Of a stretch of DNA of 64,000 bases, positions 52,672-62,488 are shown piece after piece. This DNA comes from Sphingobacterium sp. CZ-UAM (GTDB lineage: Bacteria > Bacteroidota > Bacteroidia > Sphingobacteriales > Sphingobacteriaceae). The stretch is from assembly GCF_002000245.1 (NCBI RefSeq), contig NZ_MTCM01000004.1, positions 1 to 64,000 of the forward strand, read 5' to 3'. The translations under genes were made by a program, and so were the position numbers. Positions within the stretch are counted from its first letter, which is position 1; each line of letters opens with the position of its first letter. Below the pieces are notes generated by a model. That model was not told the DNA's origin. It was given only the letters and a program-made list of their open reading frames with translations, and ran no database searches.

Positions 52672-53385
52672 CTATTTAAATGCGACAAAAGAAGCGAAAC
52701 ATAAATTCTTGTGTAACACATCTATATCTTTAAATCCGACCTTTGACAATAATTCAAGCTGATAGATCAGCGGCCGTGGTGTGTCCTCGTGCTCGATGTA
52801 GGCAAAAACATGGTCGCGATATGCCTGGTCTTTCAAGCTGATTAAATAAGCGCCATATTTTTCACGATAGATTAGGTGTTGGAGAGCGGTACTATTCTGT
52901 TCGATCAGATCAAAAATCCATACACTGCCTCCTTTTTTGAGAAGTTTAAAAAGTTTACGAAATGCGCTCTCCCAATCCTGATCGTCTCTCAAATGATGTA
53001 AAACCGCCGTCGCTATGATAACATCAAATTTCTCTTCGGGTAGATCGACCTCTCTAAAATCACCTTTAATCAAATTGATCGCCCCATTCGTAAGCACGCC
53101 GACTCGTGTTTTAGCCCGTTCTAACATGGGTAGGCTCAAATCGACCAAAGTAACATCCGGATTGGTTCTAACCTTCTGAAGCAATTTCACATCGTAGTTA
53201 CCAGCGCCACAGCCGATATCCAACACATTCGCCAGATTCGGATAGAGCGATGAAATTGCATCCGTTATGAGCTCCATATTCCACACCGCATCCAGTGTCG
53301 TCGCTTGACCTGTTTCTAAATTGGAGAACCGTTCGACATCCTGGTCAAATCGCGTTTCAATTTCCTGTAATGTTGCCTTATTCAT
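52672..53385 (-). CDS. Class I SAM-dependent methyltransferase
   Basis: A 237-residue methyltransferase with motif I VLDIGCGAGNYDVKLL near residue 55, VTLVDLSLPMLERAKTR as the acidic loop, and FDVIIATAVLHHLRDDQDW as motif II/III. Substrate unknown. Single-gene unit, convergent with the NUDIX/small RNA unit. Confidence 0.85.
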   Translation of the reverse strand: MNKATLQEIETRFDQDVERFSNLETGQATTLDAVWNMELITDAISSLYPNLANVLDIGCGAGNYDVKLLQKVRTNPDVTLVDLSLPMLERAKTRVGVLTNGAINLIKGDFREVDLPEEKFDVIIATAVLHHLRDDQDWESAFRKLFKLLKKGGSVWIFDLIEQNSTALQHLIYREKYGAYLISLKDQAYRDHVFAYIEHEDTPRPLIYQLELLSKVGFKDIDVLHKNLCFASFVAFK

Positions 53386-53583
53386 AGTCTAATAATTATT
53401 TAATACGCATAAATACACCTTTTATCACTCGGTGGATACCTATCGTATCCAAGTTATTTTCATTGGCGCTGTTTGCATTCTGACAGGAGTATCGCCTATA
53501 AATTTTAATTATTTAAAGGTAAGGTTAACCCAAATTCATTAAAAATATTTATTTTGTCATCGATTCATACCAAAAAAGTATCA

Positions 53584-54465
53584 ATGGAAATCCGACATCT
53601 TATTTATTTCAAAACAGTGGCTGAGGAACTTCATTTCGGAAGGGCTGCTGAGCGGTTATTTATGTCCCAACCCCCTCTAAGCAGACAAATCAAGGATCTT
53701 GAAGATGAGCTGGGTGTTATTCTATTTTTTAGGACCAACAAAAGAGTAGAACTGACCGAAGCCGGTAAATACTTTTTGGAAGAGGTCATCGAAATCCTTC
53801 AAAATTTAGAGCATAGCAAAACAATCACAAAACAGATCCATAACAATATTTCAGGGGAATTTAAACTAGGTTATATCAGTTCCACACCAAAACAGATGTT
53901 GGCAACAGTATTGAAACAGATTCAGCAAAAATTCCCTTACCTACGGGTCAGTTTGTTTGAAACATCGACTCAAAAACAGAAAGCAGCATTGGAAAATGGA
54001 AAACTGGATCTCGGAATTATGCGCGCGCCTATTTACGCAAGCGAACTTCTTATCACCCCCCTGTTTGAAGACCCTATGGTTATTGTGGGATCCACGACTG
54101 TGGACTTTAACAACATCAATTTTTTCAATGAAAATTTTATTTCATTCAATCAAAAATATGCTTCTGAATACCATCGATTAACGATCAACACCTGCAATCG
54201 TATGGGGTTCGAACCCAAGATTGTGCATCAAAGTAATTCCATGTCCTCTATCCTAGAACTGGTTGCTCAGGGATTAGGCCTGGCTGTGGTTCCAGCATCG
54301 ACGATTAAACAGTATCCACATCTAAAATTGAAAATGCTGAATCTTGGTGACATCGATAGCAAAACGGAGGTTATCCTTGTTTCGAATATAAAAAGCAAGA
54401 ATAGTGCTCTTGGGGAATTTATTCAGTGTATTCAAAAAGAATATCTTAAATTCAATAAAAGTTAA
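53584..54465 (+). CDS. LysR-family transcriptional regulator
   Basis: ATG 53584 (MEIRHLIYF, 293 residues) matches the usual LysR N-terminus; the longer frame from TTG 53554 is unlikely. The helix-turn-helix reads ELHFGRAAERLFMSQPPLSR then QIKDLEDELGVILFFR; the rest is the two-lobed effector domain. LysR genes often regulate a divergent gene, here the methyltransferase about 200 bp away, but the serine hydrolase 33 bp downstream is on the same strand and probably co-transcribed. Confidence 0.9.
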   Translation: MEIRHLIYFKTVAEELHFGRAAERLFMSQPPLSRQIKDLEDELGVILFFRTNKRVELTEAGKYFLEEVIEILQNLEHSKTITKQIHNNISGEFKLGYISSTPKQMLATVLKQIQQKFPYLRVSLFETSTQKQKAALENGKLDLGIMRAPIYASELLITPLFEDPMVIVGSTTVDFNNINFFNENFISFNQKYASEYHRLTINTCNRMGFEPKIVHQSNSMSSILELVAQGLGLAVVPASTIKQYPHLKLKMLNLGDIDSKTEVILVSNIKSKNSALGEFIQCIQKEYLKFNKS

Positions 54466-54498
54466 AGCTAGCCCTGTTTATTTTTTCGCTTACACATC

Positions 54499-55635
54499 AT
54501 GAAAAAGACTTTCATTTCCTTCCTCCTATTAACATTCTTGCTCCCTATACTATCATTTGGGCAGCAGGCTTCAGAAATCGATCAAAGATTGCTGGCAATT
54601 ATGCAACGCTATCAAGCAGTAGGATTGAGTGTGGTACTTGTCAAAAACAACCAGATTGACTTTCATAATAACTACGGTTACAAAAACATAAAAGACAAAA
54701 CCACCTTACAGGACAACGATATTTTCCGAATCGCTTCCATATCGAAGTCGTTTACCGCGACCTCTTTTATGCAACTTCTAAAACAGGGTCGCTGTTCGCT
54801 AGACGATGATTTCGGCGATCTTATCGGTTTTCCAATTAGAAATCCAAACTATCCCGAAGCAAAAATTACCCTTCGGATGGTACTTTCCCATACTTCCAGC
54901 ATCAATGATAAAAACGGCTATTTTAATATGGATGTAATCAACCCATCCAAAAATCCAGGCTGGAAAGATTCATACAACAATTATGCACCAGGCAGCCAAT
55001 ATCAATATTGCAATCTAAATTTTAATATGGCAGGGGCCGTATTGGAGAAGCTGACACAGACGCGTTTTGATAATTATATTTCCAAAAATATTCTCAAGCC
55101 ATTGCATCTTTATGGCGGATATTGTATTGATTCGCTGGATCAGACCAAGTTAGTCCCTTTATATTCATTTGACGATAAAGCCAATTTTATAGAGGAACAA
55201 AATGCCTATGCCCCTAGAAGGGATGAACTTGCAGCTTATCAGTTGGGGTATACAACGCCTACACTTTCCCCGACCGGCGGAATGAAAATATCAGCACTCG
55301 ATCTTGCAAAATATATGCTCATGCATATGAACTATGGAATGGGAAACGGGAAGAAAATAATGGATAAAAAGTATGCGAAGATTATGCAAACAACTGTTAA
55401 CAGCGATTCAGGATATGGTCTGGCCATGATGAATGAAGATACGGTCATTCCGGGAATTACATTAACGGGACATACAGGTTCTGCTTATGGTTTATACAGT
55501 GCAATGTTTTTCAATCCGAAGAAAAAATATGGATTTGTCGTAATCACAAATGGCTGCAACATACCTGATAGTGAAGAGTTTAATCCGCTATTGAAAGACT
55601 GTATCCGTGCCTTATATGACACGTACCTAAAATAG
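54499..55635 (+). CDS. Exported serine hydrolase, class C beta-lactamase-like
   Basis: A 378-residue secreted protein (signal peptide to about residue 21, LSFGQ). Active-site motifs of the family are present: SISK with Ser80 and Lys83, YCN (in QYQYCNLNF), and HTG in GHTGSAYG. Related proteins include penicillin-binding proteins, D-aminopeptidases, esterases and AmpC; the motifs do not decide between them. It lies 33 bp after the LysR gene. Confidence 0.82.
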   Translation: MKKTFISFLLLTFLLPILSFGQQASEIDQRLLAIMQRYQAVGLSVVLVKNNQIDFHNNYGYKNIKDKTTLQDNDIFRIASISKSFTATSFMQLLKQGRCSLDDDFGDLIGFPIRNPNYPEAKITLRMVLSHTSSINDKNGYFNMDVINPSKNPGWKDSYNNYAPGSQYQYCNLNFNMAGAVLEKLTQTRFDNYISKNILKPLHLYGGYCIDSLDQTKLVPLYSFDDKANFIEEQNAYAPRRDELAAYQLGYTTPTLSPTGGMKISALDLAKYMLMHMNYGMGNGKKIMDKKYAKIMQTTVNSDSGYGLAMMNEDTVIPGITLTGHTGSAYGLYSAMFFNPKKKYGFVVITNGCNIPDSEEFNPLLKDCIRALYDTYLK

Positions 55636-55751
55636 GTGAAAATTCAGTAAAAAAGTTTCACAATTTTTATTTTCCAACTAGGAAAAAAGGCTTGATAAGC
55701 AGAACAGTTGGAGCACAATGAGAATCATCCCGCTGTCTTTCACCCATAAAA

Positions 55752-55786
55752 ATACCCCCAAATAGTAGCGAACTTTTTGAGGGTAT
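55752..55786. terminator. Imperfect hairpin between convergent genes
   Basis: ATACCC (55752-55757) pairs with GGGTAT (55781-55786); CAAA (55759-55762) can pair with TTTG (55776-55779) inside. It lies between the ends of the serine hydrolase and the glutathione peroxidase genes. Confidence 0.4.
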
Positions 55787-55808
55787 CATATTTTGAGTCT
55801 TAACTGAT

Positions 55809-56333
55809 TTATTTTTTATTTCCCGCCCAGTTTACAATCGCTGGGTCTAACGGATTTGTAGCCGATCGAAAACGATGCACCAATTTACCATTTTCGTCGA
55901 TCAGGAATTTTTCAAAGTTCCATTTAATTTCTCCTGTAAAATCAGGATTATCCTGTGTGGTCAGATATTTAAATAATGGGGAAATTTGATCTCCTTTGAC
56001 TTCCACTTTTTCAGCCATTAAAAAGTCTACACCGTAGTTCCGTTCACAGAATTCTTGAATCTCCGTATTAGATCCCGGTTCCTGTTGTCCAAAGTTGTTT
56101 GCCGGAAAGCCGATGATCACCAATTTATCGCCAAATGTCTTGTGGAGTTCTTCAAGATCCTTATACTGTTTCGTAAAACCACATTTAGAAGCTGTATTGA
56201 CGATCAATATCTTCTTTCCTTTAAAATCGGACATCTTCACCTCTTGCCCTTCCAGCGTCTTAAAAGTGAAATTATAAATGTCGGGATTGCCAAATAACAT
56301 TGACATATACACCATAATAGTTGCAACAATCAT
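55809..56333 (-). CDS. Glutathione peroxidase family protein
   Basis: A 174-residue thiol peroxidase. The peroxidatic Cys51 lies in NTASKCGFTKQY, with the Gln and Trp of the catalytic set in FPANNFGQQEPGS and WNFEKFLI. Bacterial members usually use thioredoxin to reduce hydroperoxides. A short hydrophobic N-terminus (about residues 1-14) may be an export signal or anchor. It starts 12 bp after the BadF-type kinase gene in the same direction. Confidence 0.88.
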   Translation of the reverse strand: MIVATIMVYMSMLFGNPDIYNFTFKTLEGQEVKMSDFKGKKILIVNTASKCGFTKQYKDLEELHKTFGDKLVIIGFPANNFGQQEPGSNTEIQEFCERNYGVDFLMAEKVEVKGDQISPLFKYLTTQDNPDFTGEIKWNFEKFLIDENGKLVHRFRSATNPLDPAIVNWAGNKK

Positions 56334-56345
56334 ATTTATTTAATT

Positions 56346-57212
56346 TTATAGACTTAACAATGAGTTACTCTCTCTTTCCAATACTGCATTGAACAGTTCG
56401 TTAATAGGTGATTTTAGTATTGTTCCGACCTTGATCTGATGTGTTTCACACACTTCACGCAATAATAAATCAAAACTGTACGCAATAGAACCTACAAAAT
56501 GGCATTCATACTGTGTATAATCGGCATAAGTCAAAATAGACGCCTGAACGAACTCTTCGAAACCACTTTTTACTAGGTCAATAATAAATGGATGGGTAAT
56601 ATTATCAGACATAAACGGCGCAAAAGAGGCTAAAAAAGCATTCGGACGTTCTTTCTGATAGACATTTTTTATAACCACCTCTTTATTTATCCGGTATTTA
56701 ACGGCGAATTTCTCGTTTAGATCTTTCGGCATACGCCCGTATAGAAATAAACGTAGAAGCTTTTTACCGAAATAGGCGCCAGAACCCTCGTCTCCCAGCA
56801 CATAGCCATTTCCATTGTGGGAAGGCATAAGCTCTTCTCCATCAAAAAAGCTCAGATCCGACCCTGTACCCAGTGTAGCTACATAGCCTTTCTTATTACC
56901 ACAGGTTGCTAGCGCGCTACCAAACAGATCATTCTCTACTGCGATATATGCATTTTCAAATAAAGGGGTCAACGCATTTGAAACCATTTCACGACGGTCT
57001 GGGGTAATACAGCCCGCTCCAAAAAAATAAAGCTCCGTTACCTCATCAGCATAGGGTATTATTTCAGGTATTTCTTTAATAACGCGTGTGATTTCTTTTT
57101 CATTAACAAAAAAAGGATTGAGTCCATTAGTACTGAACGAAATTGGAGCACTATCAGGCAATTCCAATTTCCAATCTGACTTTGACGAGCCACTATCAAC
57201 AACTAAGATCAT
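56346..57212 (-). CDS. BadF/BadG-type ATPase, N-acetylglucosamine kinase-like
   Basis: A 288-residue ASKHA-fold protein. The N-terminal phosphate loop is ILVVDSGSSKSDWKLEL; the second is VATLGTGSDLSFFDG, followed by GYVLGDEGSGAYFGKKLLRL, which is typical of BadF/BcrA and GlcNAc kinases. It likely phosphorylates an amino sugar, for example in wall recycling; the substrate is inferred from the family. The peroxidase gene follows after 12 bp. Confidence 0.8.
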   Translation of the reverse strand: MILVVDSGSSKSDWKLELPDSAPISFSTNGLNPFFVNEKEITRVIKEIPEIIPYADEVTELYFFGAGCITPDRREMVSNALTPLFENAYIAVENDLFGSALATCGNKKGYVATLGTGSDLSFFDGEELMPSHNGNGYVLGDEGSGAYFGKKLLRLFLYGRMPKDLNEKFAVKYRINKEVVIKNVYQKERPNAFLASFAPFMSDNITHPFIIDLVKSGFEEFVQASILTYADYTQYECHFVGSIAYSFDLLLREVCETHQIKVGTILKSPINELFNAVLERESNSLLSL

Positions 57213-57472
57213 ACAAATTCTTTGATTATTTTCCCCTTATAAACTAGTGTATCAAATATACAAAAATTACCTCCAAACTGAAATGACGATTCTTAAAGAA
57301 AATATGTATCTTGGATTTCTTATGTAGCATCCGGCCAATCCAATGAAACTTTTTGAATCAATCAAAGTTCAACGGGTTTAATGAACTATTGAAGAACCAA
57401 CAAAACATTTTTTTGTTTGATTTAAGCATAAGATACTTTTAATTTTGTAAGCGCATACTAAAATTATTTTTC

Positions 57473-59218
57473 ATGGATAGTGACCATTTAAATGTACCCA
57501 CAATAAATTTTGAGGTATCATTTCCAGAAGTACAAGCTCATTACATTAACGTGAAGATGAGCCTAAAAAAACTCAACCAACCTTATGTTGATCTAAAAAT
57601 GCCCGTTTGGTCACCAGGTTCCTATTTGATTCGTGAATATGCAAAAAATGTAGAGCGATTTAAACCTGTTGACACAGATGGAAATCCTGTTCCTTTCAGC
57701 AAAATATCAAAGAATACCTGGCGTGTGACGACGAATACCTTGGATCAGATCGATGTACACTATTCAGTATATGGCTTCGAAGTCTCTGTCCGTACAAATT
57801 TTTTCGACAGTGATCATGCATTTATAGTCCCAACAGCAACATTTCTATACCTTGAAGGTTCTCTTCATATCCCTTCCACGATCGCTATTGTACCGAAAGA
57901 AAACTGGAAGAGTATATCCACGGGACTTGAACGCTTGACGCAACATACTTTTCATGCGCCAAACTTTGACGTTTTATACGACAGCCCGATTGAAGTAGGC
58001 AACCAGGATATCTGGAAGTTTCAGGCTGCTGGTGTAGAACATGAATGCGCTATGGTTGGTGGCGGTTGCTATGATAAAGAACGTCTTACAAAGGATATTA
58101 CTCGTATTGTGGAAGAAGAAACCCGTATTTGGGGATCAAATCCCAATAAACGTTACGTCATCATCACGCATAATTATCAATCCGGTGGTGGTGGGCTTGA
58201 ACACCTTAATTCAACCGTGTTAGGAGCTTCGAGAAATGCTTATCGCAATGAACATAGTTACAAAACATACCTGAGCCTGGTCGCCCATGAATATTTTCAC
58301 CTGTGGAATGTAAAGCGGCTTCGTCCCAAGGCATTAGGTCCCTTTGACTATGACGCAGAAAACTATACTACAGGCTTGTGGATCATGGAGGGCTTTACCT
58401 CTTATTATGACAATCTAATCATCAAGCGCTGTGGCTTCTACGATGAAAAGGAATACCTTTCATTATTGGCCAATGATTTCAATATTGTACTGAACCGTCC
58501 GGGGCATGAGATACAGTCTGCGGCTGCTTCGAGCTTTGACACCTGGATCAAATATTATAGACCGGATGAAAATGCCATTAATTCGGCTATCTCCTACTAT
58601 AACAAAGGCGCCATGCTTACCGCACTGTTAGATATCAAAGTAATTGCTGCTACAGAGGGAAAAGTCAAATTGGACGACATCATCCGTGCTGCCTATGAAG
58701 AATTTTTCTTAAAGCTTGACCGCGGTTTTGAAGAGAAAGAATTTCAGAGCTTAGCGGAGCATATTGCGGGCACTTCTCTGGATGATATATTCCAAGCTGC
58801 GCATCAGGACGGCGAACTCGATTACAATGCGTATTTTAACTTGGTAGGCTATGAAATCGTTGATATCAATAAAGATAACGACAGTTTAACGCTGGGCATC
58901 ACCACCAACAAAGTGGAGGGTATCATCAGTGTTGCGACCGTTGAAAAAGGAACGGGTGCCTACGATGCGGGGCTAAATGTCAGGGATGAATTAATTGCTA
59001 TAAATAACGTCAGATTGGATCCCAAAGACAAAGAGATCGATTTTATCATCCAACATGCTACGGAAGGAGAAATATTGAATTTCCTGATTGCAAGAGACGG
59101 CTTGGTACGAGAAATACCCGTTGAGATCAGACCAAATAACAAGAAGATCCATGAAATCCGTCCACTTAAAGACCAAACGTTCCTGCAAGAGCTCCTAGGA
59201 AAAATCTGGATGGCTTAG
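57473..59218 (+). CDS. M61-family glycyl-aminopeptidase-like protein with PDZ domain
   Basis: A 581-residue protein. The N-terminal beta domain is followed by the zinc site HEYFHLWNVKRLRP (His272, Glu273, His276) and MEGFTSYYD supplying the third ligand. A C-terminal PDZ-like domain (about residues 470-560) contains KGTGAYDAGLNVRDELIAIN. No obvious signal peptide is seen, so it is probably cytoplasmic. It is a single-gene unit closed by the hairpin at 59260-59296. Confidence 0.88.
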   Translation: MDSDHLNVPTINFEVSFPEVQAHYINVKMSLKKLNQPYVDLKMPVWSPGSYLIREYAKNVERFKPVDTDGNPVPFSKISKNTWRVTTNTLDQIDVHYSVYGFEVSVRTNFFDSDHAFIVPTATFLYLEGSLHIPSTIAIVPKENWKSISTGLERLTQHTFHAPNFDVLYDSPIEVGNQDIWKFQAAGVEHECAMVGGGCYDKERLTKDITRIVEEETRIWGSNPNKRYVIITHNYQSGGGGLEHLNSTVLGASRNAYRNEHSYKTYLSLVAHEYFHLWNVKRLRPKALGPFDYDAENYTTGLWIMEGFTSYYDNLIIKRCGFYDEKEYLSLLANDFNIVLNRPGHEIQSAAASSFDTWIKYYRPDENAINSAISYYNKGAMLTALLDIKVIAATEGKVKLDDIIRAAYEEFFLKLDRGFEEKEFQSLAEHIAGTSLDDIFQAAHQDGELDYNAYFNLVGYEIVDINKDNDSLTLGITTNKVEGIISVATVEKGTGAYDAGLNVRDELIAINNVRLDPKDKEIDFIIQHATEGEILNFLIARDGLVREIPVEIRPNNKKIHEIRPLKDQTFLQELLGKIWMA

Positions 59219-59259
59219 ACTGAAAAAAGATCCATAAATCTGCCTGAAAAATAGGTAAA

Positions 59260-59296
59260 AAAGACAGGATAGCTAACAAGCAGCTATCCTGTCTTT
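59260..59296 (+). terminator. Terminator of the M61 peptidase gene
   Basis: AAAGACAGGATAGCT (59260-59274) and its complement (59282-59296) form a 15-bp stem with a 7-nt loop, followed by CTTTTATTATTTTA. Confidence 0.8.
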
Positions 59297-59711
59297 CTTT
59301 TATTATTTTAACCTCAAAAATTGTCCAGTCAAACTGCTCCTGTCCCCCTAAAAACAGGCTAGTTCCGTCACACTTAACAATTACTATTTTGGCGCGGAAT
59401 GAGTACATAAACGTAAAAAAACACACAAAACCCTCTAAAACAAAAGAGTAACAAAAAAAATCAATCTTTTAGGTAAAAACAAAAATTTAAAAAATAGCTA
59501 CTACTAGGTATTTTATCGAAAAACAGTTATCAATAATTTTACTAAACAATTTTGATACTAATAGCCAAGTATCCATCGTCTAAATTAAAGAGACGGATTG
59601 TTACTATGAAAGAGAAAATTGTAGAATTCCATCCTTAGTATTGGGCCCACACCTAAGGTTTGAAATCGACAGATAACAGTTCTGGTTTATTAAATAACTA
59701 ACATCGACCTT
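59297..59711. other. Intergenic region upstream of the envelope operon
   Basis: About 415 bp without a supported gene. Two small inverted repeats are visible: GATACT/AGTATC (59552-59571) and CGTCT/AGACG (59577-59595). A clear promoter was not found by eye. Confidence 0.5.
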
Positions 59712-61490
59712 ATGAAAACGTCTACATTAACCAAAATCCTGTTGGCAACAATCACCACTTGTGTAGCCACTATTCAACCTGTCAACGCTCAATCTTTTAG
59801 TCGGAAGAGCCTCACTGTAATGATGATAAAATACAATGATGACCGGCCCATCTCGTCAGATTATTTTGACAATCTCGCCGTTCCTACACAATTTGATGAA
59901 AACAATATTGGCCTGACGGCAATCGGTATGAATCAAAATTTCTCAAGTGCCGAAAATATCACTGAATCGGACATTCGTGCCCAAATTAGAGCTAACCGGA
60001 TCCCCAACCGAATTCTACGTAGCATCTTAGTTGATGAGAAACTAGGCTTCATGACCACTAACCTGGTCGAAGAACGAGGATTGTACAACGCTACAGACGC
60101 GGATTATCACATGGCGCAAAATGCAGCTCGAGGAATTAATATCCTAAAAGATGCCGGCGTAAAGCTGATGCAGAACATCTATTTTTTAATTATTAAACCG
60201 AGTAGTCTAACCAGCTATTACAACTCACAATTGCAATCCAATGAACGAACCTATACGGGAACAGGTTACCTCTATCAGTTAGATCTTGACTCTACGTTTA
60301 TGACGGACTCATTTTGGAAGGAATTTTACTTCGACAAACCTAATACACAAATGATGGACAAATTGATGGAATACGACTTTCCGCTCAAAGTTTCTCCACA
60401 GTCTTTCTCCGTAAAAGTAAGTGATGTGAGCTCAACAGACAAAGTAGGTGCCAGTGTTACCACTTTTTTCAATACCCTTTCAAACAGCAATTCCACAAAC
60501 TATACCGTTAGCCGTAAATCGGAGTCACAAATGATGGAAGAGGCATTGGATAAAATCATGCGATCTTCCTTAGGTTCAGTTATTGCCGGCGACGACTTTA
60601 GTATATTATCCTCTGTTCTGACCACTCACCCATTGCGTGCGAAGATCGGTAAAAAGGAAAATTTGCGTCCCAATCAACTTTACCAAGTAACAGAAAAGGT
60701 GCTAGATGAAAAAACCAAACAACCATTAGAACGAAAAGTAGGCTACGTAAGAGTGCAATGGGTAGGTGATAACCGTGTCCGCAATAAGATGGGAAATAGC
60801 GAACCATCGACATTCTATCGAATCGCAACAAAGAAAATAGAAAAAGGTATGCTATTGGAAAGTGCTGTTGACAAAGATCGTCGCTGGAGCATGTCATTTA
60901 ATTACAACACGGACACAGCAAGCTTATATAGTGGCTACTTTGCCAATTTTGAAAAATTAACAAACTGGTTACCGGGTATGAGCTGGACAGTCGACGTGGG
61001 CTTCAATCCAAAACTGCGAACCAAAACAGTTGAATTGGACGGTAATCCCGTAGATGGCTATTTTAAAGGCTATGCGGTATCGACAGCAATTACATTCCGT
61101 CAAAGCTTTAGCTATAACCACGTATCCTTAATCCCTTTGGCAGGACCAAGCTTCTCTTTCCTTGGATTGTCAGATGGTAACGTTGTCAATACAGACGGTA
61201 TACTGCTAAATTCCGACAATATGTCCGAGCTCTATGGAACCAACGTTGGTCTTACATTAGGTTTAACCTATGGTGCAGATTTTGGCATTAATCTATCCAA
61301 AACAATTCAATTACGTGCTGGCGTTAGATTTAATAACTCGCTGACCCCTGTATTCTTTGATTTAAACAGCTTGCTCAAGAGCAAAAATTCTTCGGATGAT
61401 TCTGGTTCCGAAACCAAGCAATCGTTTGAATATACACCGAAATTCAAATCTAAGGTATATTCCATCGGCATCCGTTTATTTAATTTATAA
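59712..61490 (+). CDS. Exported protein with C-terminal barrel-like region, function unknown
   Basis: A 592-residue secreted protein (signal peptide ending VNAQ near residue 27). Residues about 30-390 are soluble, alpha/beta, with VMMIKYNDDRPISSDYFDNL and IYFLIIKPSSLTSYY. Residues about 400-592 alternate amphipathic strands (WSMSFNYNTDTASLYSGYF, LGLTLGLTYGADFGIN) and end RLFNL, as expected for an outer-membrane barrel. No family recognised. First gene of a tightly spaced operon; the next gene starts 5 bp downstream. Confidence 0.6.
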   Translation: MKTSTLTKILLATITTCVATIQPVNAQSFSRKSLTVMMIKYNDDRPISSDYFDNLAVPTQFDENNIGLTAIGMNQNFSSAENITESDIRAQIRANRIPNRILRSILVDEKLGFMTTNLVEERGLYNATDADYHMAQNAARGINILKDAGVKLMQNIYFLIIKPSSLTSYYNSQLQSNERTYTGTGYLYQLDLDSTFMTDSFWKEFYFDKPNTQMMDKLMEYDFPLKVSPQSFSVKVSDVSSTDKVGASVTTFFNTLSNSNSTNYTVSRKSESQMMEEALDKIMRSSLGSVIAGDDFSILSSVLTTHPLRAKIGKKENLRPNQLYQVTEKVLDEKTKQPLERKVGYVRVQWVGDNRVRNKMGNSEPSTFYRIATKKIEKGMLLESAVDKDRRWSMSFNYNTDTASLYSGYFANFEKLTNWLPGMSWTVDVGFNPKLRTKTVELDGNPVDGYFKGYAVSTAITFRQSFSYNHVSLIPLAGPSFSFLGLSDGNVVNTDGILLNSDNMSELYGTNVGLTLGLTYGADFGINLSKTIQLRAGVRFNNSLTPVFFDLNSLLKSKNSSDDSGSETKQSFEYTPKFKSKVYSIGIRLFNL

Positions 61491-61495
61491 GGGAC

Positions 61496-61984
61496 ATGAA
61501 ACTTCATCCATTAGTCAGCATTGTATGCGCCAGCATCTTCCTTGCATTAGGTTGTCAAAACCAAGCTTCTATGGTAAAACCAGAGGCTAGTTATACGGAT
61601 CTTGCGATCCGGAAAAGCCATACCGATGCCGACGGAGTCATCCACTTCATTGTGTTTGGCAAAGGCGCTAACAATGAAGAGTGTCGGATAAATGCAGGTT
61701 ACCTATTATTGAAGCAGCTGATTTATGAGGGTATAGACCGTGGAACCGAAATGAAACCTTTGATCGGTGCTGGTGACTTTGCCAACAGATTCCGCGAAGA
61801 CGAGGCTCGCTATATCGGTCAATTGCTCCGCACAGAAGGTATCTTGCAAATTAGCGAACAAAAATTCGATAAGATTGCTACTGCCGTTAAAAAGAAGGAG
61901 TCCTTTTATCAAATGGCCTTTGAAATTGCGCTGTCTCCGTCCAGTTTAAGGTCAGAATTTAAAAGAATAACAGATCAAAAATAA
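61496..61984 (+). CDS. Small lipoprotein, paralogue of the next gene
   Basis: A 162-residue lipoprotein; the lipobox LALGC puts the acylated Cys at residue 20. The core GVIHFIVFGKGANNEECRIN followed by AGYLLLKQLIYEGI aligns with the same region of the next protein (shared G-I-F-VF, G-N, C, NA and GI positions). The strand-strand-helix pattern recalls LPP20/FlgO-like folds, which is only a guess. Spacing to neighbours is 5 bp on both sides. Confidence 0.6.
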   Translation: MKLHPLVSIVCASIFLALGCQNQASMVKPEASYTDLAIRKSHTDADGVIHFIVFGKGANNEECRINAGYLLLKQLIYEGIDRGTEMKPLIGAGDFANRFREDEARYIGQLLRTEGILQISEQKFDKIATAVKKKESFYQMAFEIALSPSSLRSEFKRITDQK

Positions 61985-61989
61985 ACATC

Positions 61990-62478
61990 ATGAAATACCC
62001 TATTTTAATATTGTTTTTCGTTGTCTTCTATTTAAATGGATACGGACAAAAGAACAAAAATGAACTTAGAGACGACGAATACGAGGTACAGTTTGTCCGA
62101 ACTGGCTTAGAGGGAACTATCCTTTTCAAGGTTTTCTCATATGGTAAAAATGAAAAGTCCTGCTTGGAAAATGCAAAAAGAAATGCTGTAAAAGCGGTTA
62201 TTTTCACCGGAATTCCGTGGTCTGATCTACAGCGGCCCCTGGCTACAGATCCCGCTGCAATAGAAGTTCACAAGGACTATTTTAACGCATTCTTTAAGGA
62301 AAATGGCAAATACAGGAGTTTTGTTGCCCTTTCGTCTGATGGTTCGATTAACGCTGATGACCGGATGCGTGTAGGAAAAATGCTAAAGATCGGATTTGTA
62401 GTATCCGTACAAAAAGCTTCTTTGCGCAAGGAATTGGAACAAGCGGGAGTAATCAAATCACTTAGTCACGGTTTTTAA
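61990..62478 (+). CDS. Small exported protein, paralogue of the preceding lipoprotein
   Basis: A 162-residue protein with a cleavable signal peptide (cleavage near GYGQ, residue 20) but no lipobox. The stretch EGTILFKVFSYGKNEKSCLE then NAKRNAVKAVIFTGI aligns with the preceding lipoprotein, and both proteins are 162 residues long. This suggests tandem duplication and divergence, with one copy membrane-anchored and one soluble. Function unknown. Confidence 0.6.
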   Translation: MKYPILILFFVVFYLNGYGQKNKNELRDDEYEVQFVRTGLEGTILFKVFSYGKNEKSCLENAKRNAVKAVIFTGIPWSDLQRPLATDPAAIEVHKDYFNAFFKENGKYRSFVALSSDGSINADDRMRVGKMLKIGFVVSVQKASLRKELEQAGVIKSLSHGF

Positions 62479-62488
62479 ACGATCAACC

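Noticed and set aside
59611..59638. Tiny ORF (nine codons) upstream of the envelope operon, considered as a regulatory leader
   Set aside because: It has no codon bias for any amino acid and no terminator hairpin follows it.
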